Made by a program: the position numbers and the translations under genes
Origin: Planctomycetaceae bacterium
GTDB taxonomy: Bacteria; Planctomycetota; Planctomycetia; Pirellulales; Pirellulaceae
Length of the DNA stretch: 64,000 bases
Direction of reading: 5' to 3'
Assembly (NCBI GenBank): GCA_027487485.1
Contig: JAIYDN010000069.1
Coordinates: forward strand, 1-64,000
Part shown: positions 52,814-62,380 of the stretch, piece by piece
How the letters are laid out: every line of letters starts with the position of its first letter
Position numbering within the stretch: position 1 is the first letter of the stretch
The notes under the pieces: generated by a model
What the model was told of the DNA's origin: nothing
What the model saw: the letters and a program-made list of their open reading frames with translations, nothing else
Database searches by the model: none

Positions 52814-52925
52814 CGGCTAGCGCCTGCGGTTCAAGTTAGGGCAGAATCATTGCTCGTCAATTGGCGCCCAAGTAGCCGATGAGTGCGGTTTAGCTGTGCC
52901 GACGTGCCTAGCAACCGAAGCTGGC

Positions 52926-54287
52926 TTACTCGCCACGACCAAAATAGGACTGTAGATCTCCAGCGCCCACATTCAGCCAAGTCAGGTGGTTCCAGAACAC
53001 GACATTCTTTTCGTTCGTAGTCGATAAGGTTAGATCGACGCGAGGGCGTGTGCTGACAACCACAAGCTTCGGGACTCGTCCATGTTCGCGTTCAATGAGC
53101 CGCAATGTGTCCCAGGTCTGAGTAGCCTTGTTGGAGGTCGCGATAGCCAGCCGATCCAAAAGCTGTGACGATTGCGACCGCGAACGAATTCGATCCGCTA
53201 TCTCCGGCTTGGAATCGGAGATAGCCACGGTAATCACCCCTGAGTTTGTGCCGACGATATGGCTAACCAGAGTCGCAACAAACTCGATTGCAAGATCTTC
53301 TAGATTGATCGTCGTATCCGTGATCTTGCCTACAGTCTTTGGGCGATGTAGATCCAAAAGGATGACATACTCTTGGCTATCTTCTTGTTGAAACTGCTTT
53401 ACCACCAGTTCGTTGCGCTTGGCAGAAGATCGCCAATGGATTGCGCGTGGACTGTCGCCCGAACGATAGGAACGTAAGCCAAAAAATTCCCCTTCGTCCG
53501 ATAGGGATCTCGTGCGGCGTTGCCGGTTGCTCAAGTTGCGAACGTCGAACAAGTCTTTCCATTCGGGAAGCAATCGTCCTATGGCTGGCTGAACAATGAA
53601 GGTATCACCGCTGCGAGGAGGCAGGATACCCCGCATGAGGCCCATTGGGAATCGCGTGGTCAGCTCGGTTCCTAGGAACTGGTACTTTCCACGTCGCTGA
53701 GCTAGACAGCGATATTTTTGCGAACGGGTGGCATTCGGAGGAATCGAAGTAAAAAGCAAAGCGATCCCTTGAAAAACAGGAACGGATGCATCTTCCTTCG
53801 AGAGCAAGATCATTCGGTCATGAGCAAGAACCAACCAGCTACCCAGCCAGCGTTTTGGGTTGGTGATGCTGAGTTCAATATCGAACGGTTTCCTCGCATG
53901 GATAGATCTTGGTAATCGTCGGCGAGAATTCAGACCGTAAAGAGTTCTGCTGCAGACTCGCCATTGAACCAATAAAATTCCCAGCAGCGTCCCAGCTAGG
54001 ATGATCAGCAGGTTGACGTCGCGCAGCACTGCACCGAGCAAGACAAAGGATGCCATGAACGCAACCTGCAAACCCTCGCGCGTCATACGTGTGGTGACAC
54101 GCTCCGACGAGTTGCTGATGGAGCGAAAAAATCGCAAAGGCCATTTTAGAATTTGGATTAGGATCGAAGCCCACCCTCTGGGCGCGGTTGTAGCGATGGG
54201 TAGGCCCGATGATTTCGCCGAGACAGCGTTCCTGGTACGGGAGTCGATGGAGTTGTTTTGCATTGGAAAACTAACGCTTGCGATCAA
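52926..54287 (-). CDS. DUF58 family protein
   Basis: 453 residues. Two membrane segments near the N-terminus (AFMASFVLLGAVLRDVNLLI and LAGTLLGILLVQWRV) precede a C-terminal DUF58 domain with the typical GEFFGLRSYRSGDSPRAIHW and RSSAKRNELVVKQFQQEDSQ followed by a von-Willebrand-A-like segment (YVILLDLHRP). DUF58 proteins are encoded with MoxR ATPases and are thought to assist folding or metal insertion of partner proteins. The start overlaps the moxR stop by 4 bp. Confidence 0.9.
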   Translation of the reverse strand: MIASVSFPMQNNSIDSRTRNAVSAKSSGLPIATTAPRGWASILIQILKWPLRFFRSISNSSERVTTRMTREGLQVAFMASFVLLGAVLRDVNLLIILAGTLLGILLVQWRVCSRTLYGLNSRRRLPRSIHARKPFDIELSITNPKRWLGSWLVLAHDRMILLSKEDASVPVFQGIALLFTSIPPNATRSQKYRCLAQRRGKYQFLGTELTTRFPMGLMRGILPPRSGDTFIVQPAIGRLLPEWKDLFDVRNLSNRQRRTRSLSDEGEFFGLRSYRSGDSPRAIHWRSSAKRNELVVKQFQQEDSQEYVILLDLHRPKTVGKITDTTINLEDLAIEFVATLVSHIVGTNSGVITVAISDSKPEIADRIRSRSQSSQLLDRLAIATSNKATQTWDTLRLIEREHGRVPKLVVVSTRPRVDLTLSTTNEKNVVFWNHLTWLNVGAGDLQSYFGRGE

Positions 54288-55219
54288 ACTGGAACAGGAA
54301 CCGTTTCAAGACATCGCGTGATGATAGACTCGGCAATCGTTCGTTCACTGCCCGCGGCAAAACCACGCGGTAGAACACGGTGAGATAAAACAGGGACCGC
54401 CATTTTTTTGACGTCATCAGGCACCACATAGTTTCTGCCTGATAGCATCGCCAACGCTTGCGCTGCACGATAGAAGGCGATTGCGCCACGTGTGCTTACC
54501 CCTACTTGAAGCTCGTGGCTGTTGCGTGATTTTTCAACGATATCCTGTAAATAATCGACGATCGAATCTTCGACTTGAACAGTCCGCGTGATTGCTTGAA
54601 CGGCAGACACTTCTTCCAACGTGACGACCGGTTTTAATGTGTCAACAGGTTCGCCTGTTCGGTGCGATCGCAAAACACCTCGCTCCGCTTCACGATTCGG
54701 GTACCCGACCTCAATCCGCATCATAAACCGATCCAGCTGACTTTCGGGCAATACGTAGGTACCTTCGAATTCGAAGGGATTTTGAGTCGCGATCACAAGG
54801 AATGGGTCCGGCATAGAATATGTCTTGCCATCGACGCTCGCTTGACGTTCGCTCATGGCTTCTAGCAAAGCACTTTGGGTTCGCGGCGGCGCTCGATTGA
54901 TCTCATCACCCAAAATCACGTTGGCAAAGATTGGACCTTGATTGAACTTGAATTCGCCATCGTGAAAAACACTGCTACCGATGATATCGCTAGGCAGCAG
55001 GTCCGGTGTGAATTGCACCCGCGTGAACTTGCCATCAATACTTTTGGCAAGAGCTTTGGCGATCAAGGTTTTACCGACGCCTGGCACGTCTTCTAATAAA
55101 ATGTGCTCGCCGGCCATCAAGGCAACCAATGTCTTCCGGACCGCTTCTATTTTTCCGAGAACTACCGATTCTATGTTGGTTTGTAAACGTTTCAGTACCG
55201 CCTGAGTCGACTCATTCAT
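54284..55219 (-). CDS. MoxR-type AAA+ ATPase
   Basis: 311 residues. Walker A is LLEDVPGVGKTLIAKALAKS, Walker B is VILGDEINRAPPRTQSALLE, and sensor 1 lies in FLVIATQNPFEFEGTYVLPE. The C-terminal lid ends MAVPVLSHRVLPRG. MoxR ATPases act as chaperones, almost always with a DUF58 or vWA protein, which is the overlapping next gene here. No transglutaminase or DUF4129 gene follows, so the usual larger cluster is reduced. Confidence 0.94.
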   Translation of the reverse strand: MNESTQAVLKRLQTNIESVVLGKIEAVRKTLVALMAGEHILLEDVPGVGKTLIAKALAKSIDGKFTRVQFTPDLLPSDIIGSSVFHDGEFKFNQGPIFANVILGDEINRAPPRTQSALLEAMSERQASVDGKTYSMPDPFLVIATQNPFEFEGTYVLPESQLDRFMMRIEVGYPNREAERGVLRSHRTGEPVDTLKPVVTLEEVSAVQAITRTVQVEDSIVDYLQDIVEKSRNSHELQVGVSTRGAIAFYRAAQALAMLSGRNYVVPDDVKKMAVPVLSHRVLPRGFAAGSERTIAESIITRCLETVPVPV

Positions 55220-55256
55220 TCAATTTGTCCGGTTGTTGCAAATGCGTGTAGCTAAA

Positions 55257-55541
55257 CTAGGATTTCGTTCGGCAATAATGTCCGTAGATGCCCGCAATAA
55301 CTAAAGCTAATCCGATTAGCCCGGCACCGTACCAAACTGTCGCAGGAACTCCGACAAACCGAAGGTTCGCGAACCAAGTATTCGCGAAAACACATAGACC
55401 AATAAAACCAAAATAAACCGTGGAGAAGACGGCGAGCAATTGCAACCCGATGGATTGGCGACGCTGAATCTCGGAACCAGATTCCGCTTCGACTTGGTTT
55501 TTGGAATGATGCATTTTTTGCAGTTGGGCGGATGACGACAA
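55257..55541 (-). CDS. Small two-helix membrane protein, DUF485-like
   Basis: 94 residues from TTG 55541; ATG 55514 (85 residues) is an alternative start. Two membrane helices: LLAVFSTVYFGFIGLCVFAN and WYGAGLIGLALVIAGIYGHY. The arrangement, and an RRQ motif before the first helix, match DUF485, a family often paired with acetate or monocarboxylate sodium symporters; no symporter is next to it. It is 37 bp upstream of moxR on the same strand. Confidence 0.6.
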   Translation of the reverse strand: MSSSAQLQKMHHSKNQVEAESGSEIQRRQSIGLQLLAVFSTVYFGFIGLCVFANTWFANLRFVGVPATVWYGAGLIGLALVIAGIYGHYCRTKS

Positions 55542-55734
55542 ACGGGAGACAAGGTTCGAAACGGGGGGAGAGGCCGACTGGGTTCCGATGATACCGATTG
55601 TATCAGCAGGGCAGACTAAAATGTAGCCGCTAGGTCCTTTGCATGCACCGATTTCAAGACCTAGACTGAGTAATCTCCTCGAACCACTGTGTTTTGCTGT
55701 TCGATGGGCTCAACTACCCTCTCTCAGGCCATCC

Positions 55735-56079
55735 ATGAGCTTAAGCTTACTGATTGACCAACTCAGTGAACAACTGCCAAACGCATCAGAACGTCGCTTG
55801 GCTTGTTTGGCCATGCTTGTTTGCGATCGTTCCCCAACCTTGGCATGCCTCAACGACAAACCGAGTTTTTTGTCGCTTTTAGACGATATCAACTTGAAGA
55901 TACAGTCGTTGGACGATCAGCATGCTGCGGTTGCTTTGGAGCTTGACTCGCTGGCACAAACGGAGCCATGCGAATTTGAGCCGAAGCATATTTGGACGTT
56001 GATTCGCGCGATTAAGGTCCAAAGTCAGTTTGTCGACCTGCTAACCGGGGTCAAAACTGAACAAGAAGTAAGCAATTAA
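55735..56079 (+). CDS. Small hypothetical protein
   Basis: 114 residues from ATG 55735, with AGG upstream; a longer TTG frame starts at 55639. It is helical and Leu-rich (MSLSLLIDQLSEQLPNASER) with three cysteines and no signal peptide or membrane segment. Two predicted helical bundles, the second ending IWTLIRAIKVQSQFVDLLTG. No family was recognised. It diverges from the DUF485-like gene. Confidence 0.5.
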   Translation: MSLSLLIDQLSEQLPNASERRLACLAMLVCDRSPTLACLNDKPSFLSLLDDINLKIQSLDDQHAAVALELDSLAQTEPCEFEPKHIWTLIRAIKVQSQFVDLLTGVKTEQEVSN

Positions 56080-56143
56080 GCCACCAAAAAACCGGAATCG
56101 ACATGCCGATTGCATCAACACGTTTGCAATTGGCTTCCTGGGT

Positions 56144-56767
56144 TCATCGCTCCATTGCACCCTTGCCCGCTAAAATTTTGTCGCGAAACTTGTTGATTCT
56201 GGAAACTCGCGTTCCTGAATTTTTGGCCGAGTTGAGGTTGATGACGTAACTTCTCTGTCGTCCCGGAGTAAGACGGTGAAAAGCGTCAGCAAGTTCTGCA
56301 TCACACTTCATGGCTTCCATAAGTTCCTCCGGCAATACGATCGGCCCAACTTCCGTCTTGACTGGCTGGTCACCAGTCTCCGCATAACGCATCGCCTCTT
56401 CGAGATAAGACTTGATGACTTCCTCCCTGGCCGTAACTTGAGCGTTCTCGATAAATCGGATCATATCCGGGTGGGGTGTATTCGGTCCCGATTTTTCTAA
56501 TAGCCCGTGCTCGTCTTTCAAAAGAGCAGCGTGGAAGAAACTAATGCGAAAGTCTTTGCGGAGCGCGCCAAAAATCACAATGTTCTTTTCGCAATGCATG
56601 TAGCATGGATGTCCCCATTTCAATGTCTCCGTCAGCCCAACTTCGAGACAAATTCGCCGGAGCTCCTGAAGACCAACGTTCCATGGCCGAGTCGAACAGT
56701 CTGGCGTCGCAAATCGACTGCAACGCCCACATCCTTTTGAAAAATAATCTTCAATGTCAAGAATCAT
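56144..56767 (-). CDS. YdeI-like protein (DUF1801 plus YdeI C-terminal region)
   Basis: 207 residues from ATG 56767 (AAGAAGAG lies upstream); the longest frame begins at 56800. The N-terminal half fits DUF1801: LRRICLEVGLTETLKWGHPC and NIVIFGALRKDFRISFFH. The C-terminal half fits the YdeI/OmpD-associated extension: ELADAFHRLTPGRQRSYVIN with a terminal SRINKFRDKILAGKG. These proteins are cytoplasmic and of unknown biochemical role; Bacillus YdeI homologues are linked to peptide or antimicrobial response. It includes a CGRCSRF stretch near the N-terminus. Confidence 0.8.
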   Translation of the reverse strand: MILDIEDYFSKGCGRCSRFATPDCSTRPWNVGLQELRRICLEVGLTETLKWGHPCYMHCEKNIVIFGALRKDFRISFFHAALLKDEHGLLEKSGPNTPHPDMIRFIENAQVTAREEVIKSYLEEAMRYAETGDQPVKTEVGPIVLPEELMEAMKCDAELADAFHRLTPGRQRSYVINLNSAKNSGTRVSRINKFRDKILAGKGAMER

Positions 56768-56947
56768 GTCATTAACTCTTCTTTGTTTTCGTTGCCCCAA
56801 AGGGTAGCACGTTCACTTTGAGCCTTCAATGCAGCAGGAATTGTTGACAAATGGTACGTTGGCTAATACTCTGACCGATTGATTTTACCTTCCCACCTGT
56901 CTTTCAAGCTCTCCTTCCCTCCCACCCCTTCCTTAGGAAGTTTCAAC

Positions 56948-58165
56948 ATGATTCAACTCGCCTTCATATTCTACATGGGTTTCGTCGGCGAGTGGTCTCA
57001 GTTTCGCGGCAACAATTCGGACGCTCACGCGGTAAATGTTCAAGTTCCCATGGAATGGTCCGATACCAAAAACGTGGATTGGAAGATCAAGATCCCAGGG
57101 TTGGGTTGGTCTTCTCCTGTCGTAGTCAACGACAAAATCTTTGTAACGACTGCCGTTGCCAATGGCGAAGGGCTTTCACTGCGAGCGATGTCGATCGATG
57201 CAAACACCGGGAAAACTCTTTGGGATCAAGAAATCCAGTCGGTTGCCAAAGCACCCTCGATTCATTCCAAGAACAGCCATGCGAGCCCAACCCCCATCGT
57301 GCGGGATGGATCTGTTTTCGTCCACTTTGGGACACTCGGAACCGCCCGTTTGGAGGCATCGACTGGAACGATCCAATGGTTATGCAACGAGCTCGATTAC
57401 CCACCCATGCACGGCAGCGGCGGCTCGCCCGTCTTGCGAGATGGCAAACTGGTGATTGTTTGCGATGGCAGTACCAATCCATTCGTGTGCGCGATCAACG
57501 CAGAAACAGGAAAGGTAGCATGGAAAACACCAAGATCGGTTCCAGCCAAAATCAGTCATTCCTTCGTCACTGTGAATATTGCTGATGTGGATGGCAAGCC
57601 ACAAGTCCTGGCCCCGGGACCAGATCATTTCGCAGCCTACGATTTGCAAACAGGAAACGAGCTCTGGCGAGTCATGGCCCCCGGTTGGTCGGTCTGCCCC
57701 CAGCCAGTTCTTTTTGAAGATCTTGTTATCTACAATCATGATTATGACAACCCCGAACTCATGGCGGTCAAGCTAGGTGGAAAAGGGGATGTAACGGAAT
57801 CGAATGTCGTCTGGAAATCGCAACGCGGTGCTCCCAGCACCCCAACACCTCTCTTGATTGGTGGTGACCTTTACTTTGTGTCGGACAACGGCGTTGCGAG
57901 CTGCGTCGATGCAAAAACCGGCCAAAGGCACTGGATGGAACGATTAGGAGGTAACTATTCAGCCTCGCCCGTTTACGTGAATGGATTGGTGCTGTTTATG
58001 AACGAGACAGGTGTTGCAACCTGGATTCAGCCCAAACAGACCTTTCAAGTGGTCGGGAAAAACGAAGTTTCAGGAAGAACCTTTGCAACGCCTGCCTTCT
58101 CGAACGATGCCATGTACTTGCGGACCGACGAACACCTGCTGAAGATCCGAACGAGCACGCCCTGA
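56948..58165 (+). CDS. PQQ-type beta-propeller protein, secreted
   Basis: 405 residues from ATG 56948, with AGGAAG 7 bp upstream. The start is short and hydrophobic (MIQLAFIFYMGFVGEWSQ), a weak signal peptide or uncleaved anchor. EWSQFRGNN is the common planctomycete opening of PQQ-like WD proteins. Repeated blades are visible: DANTGKTLWDQEIQS, ASTGTIQWLCNELDY, NAETGKVAWKTPRSV, DLQTGNELWRVMAPG and DAKTGQRHWMERLGG. The repeats form an eight-bladed-type propeller used for binding; a PQQ cofactor is not shown and no dehydrogenase motif is seen. Confidence 0.9.
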   Translation: MIQLAFIFYMGFVGEWSQFRGNNSDAHAVNVQVPMEWSDTKNVDWKIKIPGLGWSSPVVVNDKIFVTTAVANGEGLSLRAMSIDANTGKTLWDQEIQSVAKAPSIHSKNSHASPTPIVRDGSVFVHFGTLGTARLEASTGTIQWLCNELDYPPMHGSGGSPVLRDGKLVIVCDGSTNPFVCAINAETGKVAWKTPRSVPAKISHSFVTVNIADVDGKPQVLAPGPDHFAAYDLQTGNELWRVMAPGWSVCPQPVLFEDLVIYNHDYDNPELMAVKLGGKGDVTESNVVWKSQRGAPSTPTPLLIGGDLYFVSDNGVASCVDAKTGQRHWMERLGGNYSASPVYVNGLVLFMNETGVATWIQPKQTFQVVGKNEVSGRTFATPAFSNDAMYLRTDEHLLKIRTSTP

Positions 58166-58226
58166 ACATAAAATTGCAATGCTGCACGACAGTGCTCTAG
58201 CAATTCTGCAAGGTAATATCCTTGAA

Positions 58227-59591
58227 CTACTGTGCGATGAAAATTTGCAAATAGCGTTCGGCACCCGTCCCCACATAGGCATTGCAAGCGAACCGGTCGT
58301 TGCTCAAAAAATGAACAGCACCGGTGAGTTGCATATTGTTAGACTCGATGTCGCTTCTGTCTGTGACAAAGCGGCTTATTCCAGTTGCAAGATCGATGCA
58401 GACGATTCTTTGGTCGCTCAAGAATGCACATCGGCTTCCATCTTGGCTTAGCGAGATTTGACTATCGATAGATGTTGCGAGCTCACTGACTTGGTCCAGT
58501 CGTCCGCCTGCCGTTTCGACACAACACAACTGCACAACCGATCGTTCGTCTTTCATCGGAAAGTAAAGTCTGTCACCCGAAGGGGAAGAAACCAGCCAGC
58601 TCCGAGGTCCTTGGATGCCGGGATACGTTCTCTCTGCGGTGAAGGTGAGACGCCGTTGACGGCAACCCGCAATCGGAGCCAAGCGATCGCTCATTCTTGT
58701 AACGCGTTGATCTGGATGGTCGCTCGTCAAAAGCAGCTCCGCTTCGTCTGGTAAATCGCAAAGGAAGACTTCCTGGAACTCCCGTCCTGAATCGGAAACA
58801 ATGGTTCCTTGGAACGCGAGAGCAAGCGTCGGAACCGCTGCTTCTGATTTTTGATATCCCTTGCTACCTACCCAACACTCTTCAACCGCTTGGCAGATCT
58901 CATCGGATCCTGGAGATGGGCGGGGTTGAATCGTCGCAGCAAGAAAAGCGGAGAAACTGCCGTCGAAGTTATGCTCGTCGCATCGACCGAACTCGGGGGA
59001 TTCAATCTGTTTGAACGAGCTATAACGCTTCGGAACCATAAACCCCACGGTACGAGCATCGCGAATCGCAGGGTCTATCTGAGATTGCGATTCCAAATGG
59101 TAATCGTTGTACGTGAAGCTAATCCAGCCAAGATCGTTCCAGCTATGTGCGTGTGTTCCGCCACTCAGAACACCCCATGAATCAAAAGAGGGGTGATGGT
59201 GTTGGACAACTCGTGGTTCCGCATGCATCCAGTGAACGTCCCCTAAGGAGCGCTGATGCCAATTCAAGATGGCACCGAATCTTCGAGCGGCTGTGTACGG
59301 AAAAGCTTCCGTGCAACATTCAAGACCATGAATGAACACGATCTGATTCATGCTCGGATGAAATGCTGCGGCCCCCACCCCCGGTCCAGCGATGGTGGGT
59401 TTTACGGTTTCGTATAACCGAGATATCTCACCCGAATCGACAGATACCATTTCGATCGCATGGGTGCGAGCGATATGCGAATCCTCATTGCGCGTATCGT
59501 AAACAATCCATTTTCCATCTGGAGAGATTGACTGTCGACGATTCAGCGTGTGACCGTAATTGCCAAAGGTAATTTGTCGAAAGCGAAGCAT
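58227..59591 (-). CDS. DUF3748 (YidR-like) beta-propeller protein
   Basis: 454 residues. The opening FRQITFGNYGHTLNRRQSIS then PDGKWIVYDTRNEDSHIART is characteristic of DUF3748, the family of E. coli YidR. TolB/WD40-like propeller features follow, such as WLVSSPSGDRLYFPMKDERS and SLSQDGSRCAFLSDQRIVCI. Function is unknown. No signal peptide is present. The start codon overlaps the stop of the upstream gene by one base (TAATG), so the two are translationally coupled. Confidence 0.82.
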   Translation of the reverse strand: MLRFRQITFGNYGHTLNRRQSISPDGKWIVYDTRNEDSHIARTHAIEMVSVDSGEISRLYETVKPTIAGPGVGAAAFHPSMNQIVFIHGLECCTEAFPYTAARRFGAILNWHQRSLGDVHWMHAEPRVVQHHHPSFDSWGVLSGGTHAHSWNDLGWISFTYNDYHLESQSQIDPAIRDARTVGFMVPKRYSSFKQIESPEFGRCDEHNFDGSFSAFLAATIQPRPSPGSDEICQAVEECWVGSKGYQKSEAAVPTLALAFQGTIVSDSGREFQEVFLCDLPDEAELLLTSDHPDQRVTRMSDRLAPIAGCRQRRLTFTAERTYPGIQGPRSWLVSSPSGDRLYFPMKDERSVVQLCCVETAGGRLDQVSELATSIDSQISLSQDGSRCAFLSDQRIVCIDLATGISRFVTDRSDIESNNMQLTGAVHFLSNDRFACNAYVGTGAERYLQIFIAQ

Positions 59592-61132
59592 TAACGTGCC
59601 ATTTTGGGACGGCTTTTTCCTTCCGCTCGCTCATTCTTCGTTGGCTGCGACACGAGCACCTTTTTATCTTCCGTCTGTTTGGCTGCCTGCGCGGCTGCAT
59701 CCAACGATTTTTCGTCCACTTTCGTGGGCCAATTGACCAGCTCGAACGAATCCGTGATTTGCGCGTCCTCCTGAGAGAAGGCCTCCATATTCGATTCGTT
59801 CAGCGTGAATGCAAGAACCACTCGCCGACCAGTATCGTTGGAAAGATGGTAGTGAATCCAGAGAATGCCGACTCCTTGGACACTGCCACGTGAAACGATT
59901 CGCAACATTCGCAGCTTGTTGCTGGTCAATCGCTCCGTACCTTCAATCATCTCCGTAAGACTTGATCCAAGCCCTGCCTTTACATCAGACCGAAACCCTT
60001 CCAAGCTCAGCTGGCGTCCTGGCTCCAAGTCAATCATGTTCGTGACATTGCACTGACAAAGCACTCTGTCATTGACTACATAACGCAGCGTTGCTTCCTC
60101 CCCATTATCACGATAGGTTGACCATTTTCGGTTAGCCAAAAAGCGATAATATCCCAGGTCCGATTGGAACTGAAGAAGACTCGCGGCCTCTTGGTTTGTA
60201 ATCCGTTGTGCAACTTCATCGAGAGTTAAACCAGACACCATCGATTCAATACCGGATCGGAGGATTTTCACTTGAGCATTAACGTGAAAGCCCGGCTCCG
60301 CTTCGCTGATCTCCCGCGTCTCTTCCAAGTTGACGGCAAACCATGAAATGCTTCCCGTAGATCGATCCAACAGCAACTTGCCTTCGAGGACGATCGTTGT
60401 CGGGACTTGCCGAACCGACGCCGCAATCGTGCCATTCAGTTCAAGCTGGGCCTTCGAATCGTCGGCTTCGACGAGACACATCACCAGCTTGCCGTCTTGA
60501 ATTGCATCTACATTCAGCAAGCGACAAGCGACTTCCCGTTCCACTGTCCATTTGTCGGCGATGTTCACTTCACGCTCGGTTAACAGTTGGTCCAAGAACA
60601 TCGAATTGATTGGGCATTCAATCAGGTCGCGCTCGGCGGCAAAGAGTGGATTGTCTGGACATGCTGTTACCAACCCTTGGTCACTGCCGAACCGAACAAT
60701 GTCTTTGCATTGCTCGCGCAAGGCCGTCTTGGTCACATGCCGGTCGACTTGGATTTCCGAGGTTGCTTCACGGAAGTGTTGGTAGGTTCGACATTGCAGA
60801 ATATTCGGCGACGATTCATAGTGTTCGTCATACTCCAAAGTCGAACTCGCTTTCATCGGCGCCGTCTTGGCAGCGATCAACTTTCCATTCTTAGCCTTAG
60901 CGTCGTTGATCTGGCTCTTCAACCGGATCTCGCCACTAACCTCGCTGACCGCGCGGATGCGAAACTTGCCCGTTTCTGTCGATTTCGGCGCTATATTCTT
61001 GGACTCTGCAAACGAGGGCCTTGTCAGCGATACCGTACCGGCAGCGACCAAGCTTGCAATCAACCATTGCCGTCGATCCAAAAGAGTGACATTTCGATTG
61101 CTAGCAACGGTTTTGATCTGAAGCGAATCCAT
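59591..61132 (-). CDS. Secreted hypothetical protein with Tat-like signal
   Basis: 513 residues from ATG 61132; a longer frame runs to 61180. An RR-containing signal (DRRQWLIASLVAAGTVSLTR, about 20-39) suggests Tat export. The mature protein is about 470 residues, rich in beta-strand-like segments with several Cys, and ends in a Lys/Gln-rich tail (AAAQAAKQTEDKKVLVSQPT). No known domain was recognised; DSVL-type NDRVLCQCNVTN and EGTERLTSNKLRMLRIVSRG are landmarks for a search. The downstream DUF3748 gene overlaps it by one base. Confidence 0.75.
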   Translation of the reverse strand: MDSLQIKTVASNRNVTLLDRRQWLIASLVAAGTVSLTRPSFAESKNIAPKSTETGKFRIRAVSEVSGEIRLKSQINDAKAKNGKLIAAKTAPMKASSTLEYDEHYESSPNILQCRTYQHFREATSEIQVDRHVTKTALREQCKDIVRFGSDQGLVTACPDNPLFAAERDLIECPINSMFLDQLLTEREVNIADKWTVEREVACRLLNVDAIQDGKLVMCLVEADDSKAQLELNGTIAASVRQVPTTIVLEGKLLLDRSTGSISWFAVNLEETREISEAEPGFHVNAQVKILRSGIESMVSGLTLDEVAQRITNQEAASLLQFQSDLGYYRFLANRKWSTYRDNGEEATLRYVVNDRVLCQCNVTNMIDLEPGRQLSLEGFRSDVKAGLGSSLTEMIEGTERLTSNKLRMLRIVSRGSVQGVGILWIHYHLSNDTGRRVVLAFTLNESNMEAFSQEDAQITDSFELVNWPTKVDEKSLDAAAQAAKQTEDKKVLVSQPTKNERAEGKSRPKMAR

Positions 61133-61423
61133 GCTTGTACCCTGGTTTGGCCAAAAAGTTGTTCCATGTGTCCATTGCATCGGATCGATTCATGCGCAAG
61201 ACTGAGACGAACCCAGATAATCCGCATATCTTGCCTAAATTAACAATCTGCAATGCCGGATCGTTTTGCTAGCAAACGTCAATGTCGGTGTTTGGCTGGG
61301 GGATGCATTGCGTTGCGGTCGTCAGAATCGGCGAAATCGCTATACTTTTCCGACATTGCTCTTTGCTGGAACCCGGCAAAAGGAGCCTGGACATGCCTGC
61401 TATCCCATATTTGGCTGATTCCG

Positions 61424-62353
61424 ATGGAAGTCGACCCTACATTTGAACAGGCTTCTACTACCGCAAAACCGCGTTCCGACGACGGATTTGAGTTATCTGA
61501 AATGTCCACTGTTTCCCCATCCCAATTTCTACTGCAGCAAGAACAGAGCGAGCTCGTGCGACATCACGATTCGTCCTGGGATGCTTGTGCTTACTCCAGG
61601 AAGAGCCCGGCCAAGGACTCTCCCAACGAAGATGCGATCGGGATTTTTCAGTTTGATGCCAACACCACTATTTTCGCAGTTGCCGATGGTTGCGGCGGAA
61701 TGCGAGGCGGAGAGCAAGCATCCAGTATCGCCCTTCAAATGCTGGCGGATTCCATAGAACGCCATCAAGATGGGCCGGAACGCTTGCGGTTCTCGATCAT
61801 CGAAGGGATTGAGTTAGCGAATGCAGCAATCCAGGAATTGAAAATAGGCGCCGCTTGTACCATCGCGGTCATCGAATGCACCCAAGGCACCATTCGCCCC
61901 TACCATGTGGGAGACTCCATGATCCTGGTCACCAGCAATCGGGGAAAAGTCAGGTACCAATCTGTCAGCCACTCGCCTGTCGGATTTGCTGTGGAGTCTG
62001 GAATGTTATGTGCCAACGAAGCCATGCATCACGAGGATAGGCATATTGTTTCCAACGTCGTTGGTGATCCTAGAATGAGGATTGAGATGGGGCCTGTGTT
62101 GACACTCGCACCGCGCGATACTGTTCTTATTGCGAGCGATGGACTGTTCGACAATCTAAGTGTTGCCGAAGTCGTGGAACATGTCCGAAAAGGAAATCTT
62201 CGTGATTCGGTGAAGGCCGCTTGCGAATTGGCGTACGATCGCATGCTTGGCATCAAGGGCCAACCCTGCAAACCTGATGATCTGAGCGTCGTCGCAGCCC
62301 GTTCATCGAGACTTAGACAACCTGACAATCAAAAAAGCACTGACTGGAACTAG
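61424..62353 (+). CDS. PP2C-family serine/threonine phosphatase
   Basis: 309 residues from ATG 61424; ATG 61502 is another candidate. Metal-binding aspartates are in NEDAIGIFQF, TIFAVADGCGGMRGGEQAS (DGCGG where DGMGG is usual), VLIASDGLFDNLSVAEVV and KPDDLSVVAA. These are the four conserved PP2C motifs. No transmembrane segment or regulatory domain is fused. It would dephosphorylate Ser/Thr proteins, often opposite a Hanks-type kinase, but no kinase gene is in the window. Confidence 0.9.
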   Translation: MEVDPTFEQASTTAKPRSDDGFELSEMSTVSPSQFLLQQEQSELVRHHDSSWDACAYSRKSPAKDSPNEDAIGIFQFDANTTIFAVADGCGGMRGGEQASSIALQMLADSIERHQDGPERLRFSIIEGIELANAAIQELKIGAACTIAVIECTQGTIRPYHVGDSMILVTSNRGKVRYQSVSHSPVGFAVESGMLCANEAMHHEDRHIVSNVVGDPRMRIEMGPVLTLAPRDTVLIASDGLFDNLSVAEVVEHVRKGNLRDSVKAACELAYDRMLGIKGQPCKPDDLSVVAARSSRLRQPDNQKSTDWN

Positions 62354-62380
62354 CCAAAGGGAATGAGGCGAAGGTTGTTG

